DNA from: Roseibium porphyridii | GTDB taxonomy: Bacteria > Pseudomonadota > Alphaproteobacteria > Rhizobiales > Stappiaceae | DNA length: 64,000 bases | Direction of reading: 5' to 3' | NCBI RefSeq assembly: GCF_026191725.2 | Contig: NZ_CP120863.1 | Span: 352,001-416,000 of the forward strand | Part shown: one piece after another, positions 27,879 through 37,161 of the stretch | Layout of the letters: each line of letters starts with the position of its first letter | Numbering within the stretch: the first letter of the stretch is position 1 | Notes under the pieces: generated by a model | Seen by the model: only the letters and a program-made list of their open reading frames with translations | What the model was told of the DNA's origin: nothing | Database searches by the model: none | Program-made: the position numbers and the translations under genes

Positions 27879-28958
27879 ATGGCGGAGTTCCAGCCCCGTG
27901 TATTTTCAGGCGTACAGCCGACCGGCAACCTCCATCTTGGAAATTATCTTGGCGCAGTCTCGCGTTGGGTCCCACTTCAGGACCAAATGCCGACGATCTT
28001 CTGCGTTGTCGACGCTCATGCGATCACGGCCGGTTTTCCGGACCCGATGGAAATGACCGATGCAACACGGGAAGTAACCGCGGCTTATATGGCGGCAGGT
28101 ATCGACCCGAAGAAATCGATCATCTTCAATCAATCCCAGGTCCGCGAACATATGGAACTCGCGTGGATCTTCAATTGCGTGGCGCGGATGGGCTGGCTCA
28201 ACCGCATGACCCAGTTCAAGGAAAAGGCCGGCAAAAACAAGGAAAACGCTTCCGTTGGCCTGTTCGCCTATCCCAACTTGATGGCTGCCGATATTCTGGC
28301 TTATCGGGCAACCCATGTTCCGGTTGGTGACGACCAGAAACAGCACCTTGAATTGACGCGCGACATTGCGGCAAAGTTCAACAATGATTTTGGCGACAGG
28401 ATCAAGGAGCTGGGCATCGGCGTGCCGAATCCAAGGCCGTCTCCCGAACTGCCGGAACAGCTCTATTTCCCGCTGACCGAGCCAATGATCGCGGGTCCCG
28501 CAACCCGGATCATGTCATTGCGTGACGGCACCAAGAAAATGTCCAAATCCGATCCCTCGGATCTGTCACGCATCAACCTGACCGACGATGCAGATCTGAT
28601 TGCAAAGAAGGTCAAAAAAGCCAAGACCGACCCCGACGCTCTTCCCAGCGAAACGGATGGTCTCGAGGGCCGGCCCGAAGCAGACAACCTTGTGGGCATC
28701 TATGCGGCACTCGGCGGGATCAGCAAGGAAGACGTTTTGCAGGAATTTGGCGGTCAGCAGTTTTCAGCCTTCAAGCCGGCACTGTCCGATCTTGCAGTTG
28801 CAAAACTGTCGCCGATGACAGACGAAATGCGTCGGTTGATGGATGACAAGACCCAGATCGATGCCGTTTTGAAGGACGGTGCGGAAAAGGCATCTGCCAT
28901 CGCTGAACCGGTCCTGAAGGACGTGAGAAAAATCATAGGTTTTCTCGAAGTCCGCTAG
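27879..28958 (+). CDS. trpS: Tryptophanyl-tRNA synthetase
   Basis: A 359-residue class I aminoacyl-tRNA synthetase. The HIGH-like motif is in [13 protein letters not shown] and the KMSKS motif is exact in [24 protein letters not shown] is the standard substrate region. The ATG at 27879 has AAGGGA seven bases upstream; a TTG two codons earlier is less likely. It follows murJ by 121 bases. Confidence 0.95.
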   Translation: MAEFQPRVFSGVQPTGNLHLGNYLGAVSRWVPLQDQMPTIFCVVDAHAITAGFPDPMEMTDATREVTAAYMAAGIDPKKSIIFNQSQVREHMELAWIFNCVARMGWLNRMTQFKEKAGKNKENASVGLFAYPNLMAADILAYRATHVPVGDDQKQHLELTRDIAAKFNNDFGDRIKELGIGVPNPRPSPELPEQLYFPLTEPMIAGPATRIMSLRDGTKKMSKSDPSDLSRINLTDDADLIAKKVKKAKTDPDALPSETDGLEGRPEADNLVGIYAALGGISKEDVLQEFGGQQFSAFKPALSDLAVAKLSPMTDEMRRLMDDKTQIDAVLKDGAEKASAIAEPVLKDVRKIIGFLEVR

Positions 28959-28998
28959 ATCCTGCTAGGGTTCAGCACCCACCAAACAGGCTGAATTC

Positions 28999-29478
28999 AT
29001 GCAAAAGTCTATTCAAACGATCGATCTTCAACGTTACCCGGAACGGACTGTGTCTGTTCTGGGTACGCTGTCCTTTGCCGCCTTTACCCTGAAAGCATAC
29101 GGGCTTTATGTTGACGACAACACTTTGACCGATGAGGAACTGGGCCACGCACGTGGTGTCTTCACTTCACGTCTGGCTGATGTTGCCACCGCAGATGGTG
29201 AAAACTATCTCGGTTTTGCCCTCATTCACAAAGGTACTGAGGGACTGACACTCTCGTCTTTCTGGTGGGTTCAGGGATGCGTATTATGTCATGACCATGT
29301 GCGAATTCCATATAACGGTATCGACACACTGTCTGACATGCGTCCTCATGTTCTCGGTTGCGTCTGGGAGCTCGATTTAATTCACTTCGAACGCAATGCC
29401 TGGCAACAGACGATGATGCGGCCGCAACCGGATGCAAAAGACTACCTGCACATCTGGTTCAAGCCCACCAAAGCTTGA
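28999..29478 (+). CDS. Conserved-looking hypothetical protein
   Basis: A 159-residue cytoplasmic protein I do not recognise. It begins after a short AGG-containing leader, 40 bases past the trpS stop, on the same strand. It has an aromatic-rich middle (SSFWWVQGC), a C94-V-L-C97-H98 run and a C-terminal DYLHIWFKP. The CxxCH run resembles a c-type heme motif, but there is no signal peptide or membrane segment, so heme attachment is unlikely. The balanced composition and clean frame support a real gene. Confidence 0.7.
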   Translation: MQKSIQTIDLQRYPERTVSVLGTLSFAAFTLKAYGLYVDDNTLTDEELGHARGVFTSRLADVATADGENYLGFALIHKGTEGLTLSSFWWVQGCVLCHDHVRIPYNGIDTLSDMRPHVLGCVWELDLIHFERNAWQQTMMRPQPDAKDYLHIWFKPTKA

Positions 29479-29533
29479 TTTTCCATATGTTTGAACAATC
29501 AGTGAAACGGTTTCTCAAAGATTAAGCGGCACT

Positions 29534-29561
29534 CTCTCATCACCTTGGGTCTTGATGAGAG
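29534..29561. other. Inverted repeat over the kinase start
   Basis: CTCTCATCA and TGATGAGAG form a perfect 9-bp stem around a ten-base loop that contains the TTG at 29545. A second TTG at 29563 lies just past the right arm, whose GAGAG would serve as its ribosome site. The hairpin could therefore hide the translation start of the hybrid kinase, or end the upstream transcript. Confidence 0.4.
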
Positions 29562-31983
29562 TTTGAACTTGGCCAACCAAAACAACGACCACGCCACAGA
29601 CACCGAAGTCGCTGGTGAAAACGCTCAGCACGAAAGACGCCGGAGCGAGCACGCGCTGCCTTCGCAAGGTTCCACAGCCTCGCCTTCGACCGAAAGACGC
29701 TCTCGAACAACTGATGCCAATGAACTTGGACCCGATGTCGGACCCGGCCGTCGCGCCACCGATCGGCCTGTGTCGCCACCGGCCAAATCATTGCAGCGCC
29801 TGGCCGTAGTCGCCTTGGTGGTGGGGCTCACCGCGGGGTTTCTTCTCGTTTCAGCCGATGGAGTGAACCGCTTTCTGGGCGTTGGACTGGCATTTTTCGC
29901 TGGTGGTCTGGCTGTTTGGCGCCTGCTGGCTGATGACATGCACCGGTCGGTTGCCGCGATTCAGGTCAAGGACGACAAGATCCGCAGGCTCATGGCGCGC
30001 TGCGAGGAACTTGAAGACCGGGCTTGGGAACTCGGCGAATCCGACGAACGGCATGCCAGCATACTGGCGACGCTTGGCGATGTTGTCATCCGGCGCGATC
30101 AGGACGGTTTGGTTACATATGTAAATTCCGCTGCCGACGATGTCTTCGGCTCAAACCATGGTCTGCAAACTGGCAACGCAATGCACTTGCCGCTTGTTGA
30201 AACCACCGGAACTGATGACAGGCGCCCCCATGAGAGTGCCACCAGGATGGGGGGTATGGGCTTTGAGGATCTTCACATTGAAACCGTACAAGGCAAGCGC
30301 TGGTTTTCGCGGATCGACATCCCTGTGCGCGATTCGTCGACAGATCGGCAACTTGTTCAAACCGTATTGCGCGATGTGACGGAACGCCGCCTGATCGAGG
30401 AAGACTTACTGGCAGCCCGGCACTCAGCTGAAAATTCCAACGAGGCCAAGTCCAGATTTCTGGCAACTGTGAGCCATGAAATCCGAACACCGTTGAACGG
30501 CGTTTTGGGCATGGCAGCCCTTTTGCGCGACACGCGCCTTACAAAGGAGCAGCATGCCTATATCGAGGCGCTCGAGACGTCCGGTGAAACTCTGCTTTTG
30601 CTGATTGATGAAGTGCTCGACTTCTCCAAGGTGGAAGCCGGAAAACTGGACATTCAGGCGGCCCCGACACCAATCGGACCATTGGCTGAAAGCGTCGTTG
30701 AACTTCTGGCCCCCAAGGCACATGCCAAAAACCTCGAAATCGGGGCGATTCTCGCGGCAAATCTTCCGGCCGAAGTGACAATCGATGCCACACGTGTCCG
30801 GCAGATCCTATTCAATCTGATTGGCAACGGTGTCAAATTCACGGATCAGGGCGGCGTCGCTGTGGACCTTTCAGGCCGGCCAAATCCGGCTGGCGGCAGT
30901 TTTCTGGATATCGAAGTTCGCGATACGGGCATTGGTTTTGACGAAGCAGAAGCTGAACGTCTCTTTCGGGAATTCGAACAGGTCGATCATGGCCCTGCGC
31001 GAAAGTTTGGCGGCACAGGACTTGGCCTTGCCATTGCGCAAAGACTGGCAGGTCTGATGGGTGGATCCATTTCCGCGAGACCGACTGCGGAGGGCGGCGC
31101 TGCCTTCTGTGTCAGATTGCCGATCCCTGAAAGCTTGAAAAATATTTCCGATCCCCGATTTGCCGCCTTGGACCAGCGTAATATCGTCTTTGTGAGCAAC
31201 AGCGTCGTTGAAGGCCCGTTGCTTGCCAAACGCCTTGACCAGCACGGGGCTGATGTCGCCGTACTCGCACCCGGCGACGATGCGCTTGAGGACAAGCTCG
31301 CATCAGCGGACCTGCTGGTTGTCGACAATGCGGCCCTTTCAGACAGTGGCGGCTGGCTCGCAACAGCGCGTCTAACTGGATGCGACGCACCTGCCATTGT
31401 GATGATCGCTCCACCCGAGCGGGACCGCCTCGACCATCTGCGCGCGGCCGGATATGCCGCTTATCTGATCCGACCTGCGCGTCTTGAGACAGTCGCCCAG
31501 ATTTTTTCAGGCCTTCTCGGAGAAACCGGTATTGAAAGCGCCTGGGATGTCAGTGCAGAACCCATCAGCAACGGACTTCTGGCAAATCGGGCCGCAGTGC
31601 CAGCGAGACCATTGCGTCTGCTGGTGGCCGAAGACAACGATATCAATCGGCTTTTGAGCGAAGCACTGCTTCGCAAACTCGGCCATGTCCCCGTCATGGT
31701 CACAGATGGCGAAAAAGCCGTGGAAGCGGCTGCGCATGGCTCTTTTGACGCCATATTGATGGATCTGCACATGCCCGGCCTTGATGGTTTTCAGGCCATA
31801 GCCAAAATCCGCGAGGACGAGAAGACAGCGGGGCGAGCACAGGTACCTGTACTGATTGTGACGGCCGACGTGATGAAAGATGCCAGAGACAAAGCAAAGG
31901 ACGTCGGTGCGGCTGGATACCTGACCAAACCATTGTCAGTGGATGCCATATTCGACGCTCTTTCTGAGATCAACCGTAACTGA
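29545..31983 (+). CDS. Hybrid sensor histidine kinase with receiver domain
   Basis: An 812-residue protein. A polar N-terminus of about 80 residues is followed by two membrane helices (about 85-127), a coiled coil (135-165), a PAS domain (170-280), and HisKA with FLATVSHEIRTPLNG (H311). HATPase_c follows with NLIGNGVKFT and a GTGLGLA box. A degenerate receiver-like segment (545-655) comes next, and then a good C-terminal receiver (VAEDND, phospho-acceptor D740 in LMDLHMPG, K795). It is an orphan phosphorelay kinase with unknown partner. The start codon is a TTG at 29545 or 29563. Confidence 0.9.
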   Translation: MGLDESLNLANQNNDHATDTEVAGENAQHERRRSEHALPSQGSTASPSTERRSRTTDANELGPDVGPGRRATDRPVSPPAKSLQRLAVVALVVGLTAGFLLVSADGVNRFLGVGLAFFAGGLAVWRLLADDMHRSVAAIQVKDDKIRRLMARCEELEDRAWELGESDERHASILATLGDVVIRRDQDGLVTYVNSAADDVFGSNHGLQTGNAMHLPLVETTGTDDRRPHESATRMGGMGFEDLHIETVQGKRWFSRIDIPVRDSSTDRQLVQTVLRDVTERRLIEEDLLAARHSAENSNEAKSRFLATVSHEIRTPLNGVLGMAALLRDTRLTKEQHAYIEALETSGETLLLLIDEVLDFSKVEAGKLDIQAAPTPIGPLAESVVELLAPKAHAKNLEIGAILAANLPAEVTIDATRVRQILFNLIGNGVKFTDQGGVAVDLSGRPNPAGGSFLDIEVRDTGIGFDEAEAERLFREFEQVDHGPARKFGGTGLGLAIAQRLAGLMGGSISARPTAEGGAAFCVRLPIPESLKNISDPRFAALDQRNIVFVSNSVVEGPLLAKRLDQHGADVAVLAPGDDALEDKLASADLLVVDNAALSDSGGWLATARLTGCDAPAIVMIAPPERDRLDHLRAAGYAAYLIRPARLETVAQIFSGLLGETGIESAWDVSAEPISNGLLANRAAVPARPLRLLVAEDNDINRLLSEALLRKLGHVPVMVTDGEKAVEAAAHGSFDAILMDLHMPGLDGFQAIAKIREDEKTAGRAQVPVLIVTADVMKDARDKAKDVGAAGYLTKPLSVDAIFDALSEINRN

Positions 31984-32107
31984 ATCCAGAGCGCTGAAGT
32001 GCTCTCCGACCGCCTGACCACCGGGACATGAACCAAGCTTGCCGAATTTCACAATTTCACCCTATTCGGCTAGACTTGCCCTTGATCAAAACAAAACAAA
32101 TACACAC

Positions 32108-32125
32108 GTGTCATCCAGCTGTCGG
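32108..32125 (+). promoter_or_regulatory. Candidate Pho box upstream of olsB
   Basis: GTGTCAT, four bases and CTGTCGG match the PhoB half-site pair CTGTCAT-N4-CTGTCAY at 11 of 14 positions. It lies 142 bases before the olsB start. PhoB control of ornithine-lipid synthesis under phosphate starvation is known in Sinorhizobium meliloti; control here is inferred. Confidence 0.4.
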
Positions 32126-32266
32126 AAAACTATGGTCTACGGCAGCTTCGAAGCACATCACCTGACACCGGAGATGCAATTCCGGCAAAGGAAATACAGT
32201 CGGTGAAACAGCCACGAAGCTGTGAAACCGGTTGTCGTGCGCTTGAGAGGAATTCGCGAGGGTGAA

Positions 32267-33214
32267 ATGTCCATAATGCGGCAAGGGCTTTTTTCTCCCA
32301 GGAAACTGGTGCGGAAGTTCACACCTGGTATGCGCCCGGGCGCGCCGATCAGCGCGGCTCCCACGCGTGCGACCTCACCGCGTATGCCTGCAAAAACCGG
32401 AGAAACCCTTGGCCGGATCGGCTCTTTGGAAGTGCGTATGGCGCGCAATTTCAAGGAGGTCAGAAAAGCCCAAAGGCTGCGCTATCAGGTGTTCTATGAG
32501 GAAATGTCGGCAATCGCTGATGCGAACACATTAGCTACACGGCGCGACGCCGACCCGTTTGATGCCTATTGCGATCATTTGCTGGTGGTCGACCATGCCT
32601 CGATGAAGCGGAACAAGCTTGGTCGCCTGAAACCGGAAATTGTCGGAACATACAGGATTCTCCGGCAGGAAATCGCCGATCAGCACGCCGGATTTTACAC
32701 AGCTGCCGAATATGACATCCAGGCCTTGATTGACGCCAATCCGGGCAAAAGGTTCATGGAACTCGGGCGCTCATGCGTCTTAAAACCTTATAGAAACAAG
32801 AAGACCGTAGAATTGCTTTGGCACGGCATATGGGCCTACGTTCTTCGCTACAAGATCGACGTCATGCTTGGCTGTGCGTCGATCGAAGGCACGGACCCGG
32901 ACGCCCTTGCCGGTCAATTGTCGTTCCTGCATCACAACGCACGCGCACCAGAGAAATGGCGCGTTCGGGCCGTTAAGGACCGTTATATTGAAATGAACAG
33001 GCTTCCGTCTGATCAGGTCAATGCCAAACAGGCTTTGCGCTCCCTGCCGCCATTGGTCAAAGGTTACCTGCGTCTTGGGGCGTTTATCGGTGACGGCGCG
33101 GTAGTCGACCCCCAATTCGGTACCACGGACGTATTGATCATCATGCCCGTTTCCGAATTGAACACTCGGTATGTCAACTACTACGGTGCTGATGCCAGCC
33201 GGTATTCCAGCTGA
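32267..33214 (+). CDS. olsB: L-ornithine N-alpha-acyltransferase OlsB
   Basis: A 315-residue OlsB. It transfers a 3-hydroxyacyl group from acyl carrier protein to ornithine, the first step to phosphate-free ornithine lipids. The core aligns by eye with S. meliloti OlsB: RYQVFYEEM, the FDAYCDHLLV segment, IVGTYRILRQ, GKRFMELGRSCVL, TVELLWHGIWAY, LSFLHHN and VKGYLRLGAFIGDGAVVD. An N-terminal basic extension of about 50 residues precedes the domain. The ATG at 32267 has GAGGG upstream. No olsA neighbour is present; the second acyltransferase must be elsewhere. Confidence 0.88.
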   Translation: MSIMRQGLFSPRKLVRKFTPGMRPGAPISAAPTRATSPRMPAKTGETLGRIGSLEVRMARNFKEVRKAQRLRYQVFYEEMSAIADANTLATRRDADPFDAYCDHLLVVDHASMKRNKLGRLKPEIVGTYRILRQEIADQHAGFYTAAEYDIQALIDANPGKRFMELGRSCVLKPYRNKKTVELLWHGIWAYVLRYKIDVMLGCASIEGTDPDALAGQLSFLHHNARAPEKWRVRAVKDRYIEMNRLPSDQVNAKQALRSLPPLVKGYLRLGAFIGDGAVVDPQFGTTDVLIIMPVSELNTRYVNYYGADASRYSS

Positions 33215-33359
33215 AACCGGCAAACCCAGTGACCGTTGTGACCGGCGACCGCATGTGATCGTTCCCAGTTGTTCAGCCGGTTTTTTGGAACCGCCTGGCA
33301 TGTCTTAACGCCCCCTTAAATTGCCCCTTCTAGGATCTTCTCCGGGAGCCGGCGCGTCT

Positions 33360-33377
33360 GACGGGTGAACACCCGTC
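33360..33377 (+). other. Leader hairpin before the PBP gene
   Basis: GACGGGTG, AA and CACCCGTC make a perfect 8-bp stem 29 bases before the ATG of the penicillin-binding protein gene. It would lie in the 5' untranslated region; its role is unknown. Confidence 0.4.
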
Positions 33378-33406
33378 TGGACCGGTAAGTACGGGACGGA
33401 TGATCT

Positions 33407-35659
33407 ATGGCGACACGGGCGAAACGCCAGCCGCGGATTGAACCGACATTTGGAGACACGGGCAGCAGTCTGCTCGACCTGCGTCTAGGACCGCGGGACC
33501 GCCCCACTGCGCCTTCAGGAAAGAAAACAAGTAAAACCAAGAGCCGAAAATCAACAAAGACCAGCAGCAAAAAGCCTGCAGGAAAGAAATCCACCCCTTC
33601 GCGGCGCAGTCAGACAAAGAAAAGCACGGCATCCCGGCGAGGCGGGCGATCAGGCTCCAAGAGGCGAAGCCAGAAACGCAAAAATCGTTTTCAGGCACGC
33701 ACTGCGTTCGGGCGCCTGCTCAAACGCGGCCTTTATTGGAGCATGGTTTTAGGGATCTGGGGATCCATCGCTGTTGTTTGCATCATCGGTTACTATGCGG
33801 CCTTTCTGCCTCCAACCTCTGAGTGGCAGGTTCCGGCGCGCCCGCCCAACGTCAAGATCGTCGCGTCAAACGGAAGCCTGATCGCCAATCGTGGCGATAC
33901 CGGCGGCGAAGCCGTGAGGCTCGAACAGCTGCCGCCTTACCTTCCAAATGCCGTCATTGCCATCGAGGACCGGCGCTATCGATCTCACATTGGCGTTGAC
34001 CCAATCGGACTTGCACGTGCGCTCTATATCAACGTCACTGCCGGACGGTTGACCCAGGGTGGGTCAACACTCACCCAGCAGCTCGCCAAAAACCTGTTTC
34101 TGGAACCTGATCGAACCATCAAACGAAAAATCCAGGAACTGGTGCTCGCATTCTGGCTGGAAGCTGAATACTCCAAGGATGAGATCCTGGAGATGTATCT
34201 CAACCGGGTTTATCTCGGTTCAGGCGCTTATGGTGTTGATGCCGCTGCACGACGCTACTTTGGCAAGTCTGCGCGCTTGCTCACCATTCCCGAGGCAGCC
34301 ACCATTGCCGGCCTTCTCAAAGCGCCTTCGCGCTATTCACCCGCACGAAACCCGGATCTTGCAGAGGACCGTGCGCAGCTCGTCCTCGCCGCCATGCATG
34401 AGGAGGGTTACATCACCGCAGGTGAGGCAAAGAATGCCCTTGCCGCGCCAGCGCAGGTCGTCAGACGCTATACCACCGCCAGTGAGAACTACGCTGCCGA
34501 TTGGGTGATGGACGTTCTGCCACACTTCGTTGGCTCCATCGAAAAAGACATCATCGTAGACACGACCATTGACCCCGGCATGCAGGGTGCCGCCGAAACA
34601 GCACTGCGCGCAGCACTATCGGAAAACCGGCAGACACTCGGTGTCAGTCAGGGCGCCGTAGTCACTCTCGACACGGCAGGTGCTGTCAAGGCCATGGTTG
34701 GAGGAGCAGACTATTCGAAGAGCCAGTTCAACCGTGCCGTTTATGCCAAGCGTCAACCGGGTTCGGCCTTCAAACCATTTGTCTATCTGGCTGCGCTCGA
34801 AAACGGCATGACGCCACAATCTGTACGCCAGGACAAACCAATCACAATTGGTGGCTGGTCTCCAAAAAACTACACCAAACAACACTATGGCGCGGTTACA
34901 CTGACACGCTCGCTTAGCCTTTCGCTCAACACCGTTGCTGCGCAACTGGCATATGAAGTCGGTGTCGGGACTGTCGCCAGCACTGCGCAGCGGCTCGGCA
35001 TCACCTCGGACATGAAGAAAAACCTGTCCCTGTCGCTTGGGACTTCTGAAGTGACTCCGCTGGAGATTGCATCTGCCTACGTGCCATTTTCCAATGGCGG
35101 ATATGGCGTACTGCCGCATATCATTCGCCGCATCCGAACCGTAGACGGCAAGACCCTATATTCGCGCTCTGGAGATGGCCGCGGGCGCGTCGTGGCGCGC
35201 GGTGCCGTTGGCAACATGAATCTGATGATGGCGGAAACCCTGATGACTGGCACCGGCCGCAAGGCCAGACTGGACAGCGGGCGTCCGGCAGGAGGGAAAA
35301 CCGGAACCAGTCAGGATTTTCGGGACGCCTGGTTCATCGGTTACACCGGCAACCTCACCACAGCCGTATGGTTCGGAAATGACAACAATTCGCCAACCAA
35401 GAAAGCAACCGGCGGCAGTTTGCCAGCAATTGTCTGGAAAGAGGTCATGGACAAGGCACATGACGGCCTGCCTGTTGCGGACCTTCCGGGCGTTCCAAAC
35501 CTGCCCGCAAACGTTTCAGCACCGCGAAAACCTGTTCCCAACGCAACCGTTGGATCAGGAAGCGAGCCGATACCGCCCGCGCCAATCGGAGGCGACCCAG
35601 AGCCGGGTGACCGGCGAGGACCACTGAACCTTTTGCGCAACCTCTTTGGCGGCGGTTAG
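33407..35659 (+). CDS. Class A penicillin-binding protein (PBP1-family transglycosylase/transpeptidase)
   Basis: A 750-residue bifunctional peptidoglycan synthase. The cytoplasmic N-terminus is about 105 residues long and very rich in Lys, Arg and Ser, followed by one membrane helix (108-134). The GT51 domain has IAIEDRRYRSHIGVDP with catalytic E187, and GGSTLTQQLAKNLFL. The transpeptidase has S453-A-F-K456, S506-L-N508 and K631-T-G633. The C-terminus is Pro/Gly-rich. It polymerises and cross-links glycan strands. It is monocistronic, with a hairpin in its leader. Confidence 0.93.
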   Translation: MATRAKRQPRIEPTFGDTGSSLLDLRLGPRDRPTAPSGKKTSKTKSRKSTKTSSKKPAGKKSTPSRRSQTKKSTASRRGGRSGSKRRSQKRKNRFQARTAFGRLLKRGLYWSMVLGIWGSIAVVCIIGYYAAFLPPTSEWQVPARPPNVKIVASNGSLIANRGDTGGEAVRLEQLPPYLPNAVIAIEDRRYRSHIGVDPIGLARALYINVTAGRLTQGGSTLTQQLAKNLFLEPDRTIKRKIQELVLAFWLEAEYSKDEILEMYLNRVYLGSGAYGVDAAARRYFGKSARLLTIPEAATIAGLLKAPSRYSPARNPDLAEDRAQLVLAAMHEEGYITAGEAKNALAAPAQVVRRYTTASENYAADWVMDVLPHFVGSIEKDIIVDTTIDPGMQGAAETALRAALSENRQTLGVSQGAVVTLDTAGAVKAMVGGADYSKSQFNRAVYAKRQPGSAFKPFVYLAALENGMTPQSVRQDKPITIGGWSPKNYTKQHYGAVTLTRSLSLSLNTVAAQLAYEVGVGTVASTAQRLGITSDMKKNLSLSLGTSEVTPLEIASAYVPFSNGGYGVLPHIIRRIRTVDGKTLYSRSGDGRGRVVARGAVGNMNLMMAETLMTGTGRKARLDSGRPAGGKTGTSQDFRDAWFIGYTGNLTTAVWFGNDNNSPTKKATGGSLPAIVWKEVMDKAHDGLPVADLPGVPNLPANVSAPRKPVPNATVGSGSEPIPPAPIGGDPEPGDRRGPLNLLRNLFGGG

Positions 35660-35716
35660 TGGCACCTTTGAAGATTGAATTCAGCTAAGGTCATATCAAG
35701 CGGTAAAACGCTTGCA

Positions 35717-36151
35717 TCAGCACTGGTGGCTATAGGTAAAGACGAGCGTGTCGGTGGTGTACTGTCCAGTCGGACGGCAACGATTATAGACTTCGCGTGT
35801 CCCTGTCACCGTCACCTGCAACTGGTCACCACGGACTGGGCCCTCCACGAAATACTCCAGAGGCGAACCGGGGCAGAACTTTGAGAAAACTCGTGCTGTT
35901 CCCGAATACCAGTTGCCGTTTTTCACACCGCTGAATAGCAGCGTTCCGCGCTGGACACCTGCATTGCGCAGGACATTCCTTGGAACTTCATAAGACAACC
36001 ATCGTTGATTGCCTTGTGCTTGCAATCGCATGAGGGATCCGTTGTGATTCCAGCAACTGTCAGCGAACGCCTCGCCCGAAGCAACCGTAACAAGTCCGAC
36101 TATCCCAGCCAGGCTGAAAGCCCTGGCCCACATAAACTTCAAAAAAGACAT
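35717..36151 (-). CDS. Small secreted protein with four cysteines
   Basis: A 144-residue exported protein I do not recognise. It has a signal peptide of about 30 residues (cleavage after AFA), then a mature domain with cysteines 33, 93, 125 and 144 (the last residue), which could form two disulfides. The sequence is beta-rich, with NGSLMRLQAQGNQRWLSYEVPR and GTLLFSG strands. The ATG at 36151 has GGGAGG upstream. It is convergent with the PBP gene. Confidence 0.75.
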   Translation of the reverse strand: MSFLKFMWARAFSLAGIVGLVTVASGEAFADSCWNHNGSLMRLQAQGNQRWLSYEVPRNVLRNAGVQRGTLLFSGVKNGNWYSGTARVFSKFCPGSPLEYFVEGPVRGDQLQVTVTGTREVYNRCRPTGQYTTDTLVFTYSHQC

Positions 36152-36214
36152 GGATCGCCTCCCAACTAAGCCTAGGAAAGCGAAACACATTCTCCGAATT
36201 TTGCAATTGGCAAA

Positions 36215-36952
36215 TTAACCGAAGCCGTGAAGGTAAAGCCCATTTTCCTTCAACCAAACCTTGGCACGCGGTGTTTGAGGGGCCAGCCGCTCACACAGGC
36301 GCCAAAATCGGCTCGAATGATTCAACTCCCTCAAATGCGCCACTTCGTGTGCTGCGACATAGTCCAGAATGTCAGGAGGAGCCAAAATCAGGCGCCATGA
36401 AAAAGACAGGCGCCCGTTGGATGCACAAGAGCCCCAACGGCTTTTGGTATCGCGAATGCTGATTGCAGCGATTTTTTCATCAATTGCCGCAGCGTGAAAC
36501 ATTGCCCGATCCGTCAAGTCGGCACGCGCCTGAGATTTCAACCAGGTCGTGACCTTTCGGGGGATGTGATCCTCCGCACCCGGCACAAAGAGAGCAGGAA
36601 ACCCCTCTTTTGTCGCACCGGTCGACACCAGACCCCGCAAATTGCCCGTTGACACAATGACATGGTCCTCACCGCGCAAAGGCAAAGTGTCCCCAGGTTG
36701 AAAAGCAACATGATCCGGCCGGTCCTGAAGCCGTTCCACCAACCAATCGATGTGCTGTCGCGCGAAATGCTCTGCGCGCGCGAGGTTGCCACCGCCCGGA
36801 ACCGTTAAGACGGGCCCTGAACTGTCGGCTGGAAGTCGTAGCAGGTATCTCTGAGCCCTCGGATTGGCGCGCAATCGAATGCGCACTTCGCTCGTTTCCG
36901 TCTGGATATCGATATGTTCCGGCAGGCGCTTTTTACCGAGGCGTGAAAACAT
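36215..36952 (-). CDS. YgjP-type metal-dependent hydrolase (PF01863, M48-like)
   Basis: A 245-residue protein with the YgjP/WLM-type zincin motif HEVAHLRELNHSSRFW near residues 200-215 (HExxH plus a downstream His) preceded by SRWGSCASNGRLSFSWRL. The N-terminal half is the family's beta-rich domain. YgjP proteins are predicted metalloproteases; several are found next to restriction genes, but none is visible here. It overlaps nothing and stands alone on the minus strand. Confidence 0.88.
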   Translation of the reverse strand: MFSRLGKKRLPEHIDIQTETSEVRIRLRANPRAQRYLLRLPADSSGPVLTVPGGGNLARAEHFARQHIDWLVERLQDRPDHVAFQPGDTLPLRGEDHVIVSTGNLRGLVSTGATKEGFPALFVPGAEDHIPRKVTTWLKSQARADLTDRAMFHAAAIDEKIAAISIRDTKSRWGSCASNGRLSFSWRLILAPPDILDYVAAHEVAHLRELNHSSRFWRLCERLAPQTPRAKVWLKENGLYLHGFG

Positions 36953-37093
36953 GCTGTACGTGTGTCCGACGAATCATAGGCTTCCATCTTAGGCCGTTTT
37001 TGCTAGCAATTCTTGCAAGAAACGTAGTGGTTTTAGCTCAGCGATGGTATCTGATTGATAAATCAAACTGATTGAACTCGGCACAGAAACGAC

Positions 37094-37124
37094 GAAAGCG
37101 GCGCTTTTGAAAAGCGCCGCTTTC
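37094..37124 (-). terminator. Perfect hairpin after the DUF2852 gene
   Basis: A 15-bp perfect inverted repeat (37094-37108 with 37110-37124) lies 38 bases past the DUF2852 stop on the minus strand. The practical structure is an 11-bp stem with a TTTTGAAAA loop. The following bases on the minus strand contain only a short T run (GTCGTTTC), so termination is likely but not canonical. Confidence 0.6.
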
Positions 37125-37161
37125 GGTCAGGCCGCCCGGAGGCGGGTCTGGGAGGAATGAC

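Noticed and set aside
28999-29478. Cytochrome c reading of the CxxCH motif
   Set aside because: No signal peptide or membrane anchor is present, so covalent heme attachment in the periplasm is not possible.
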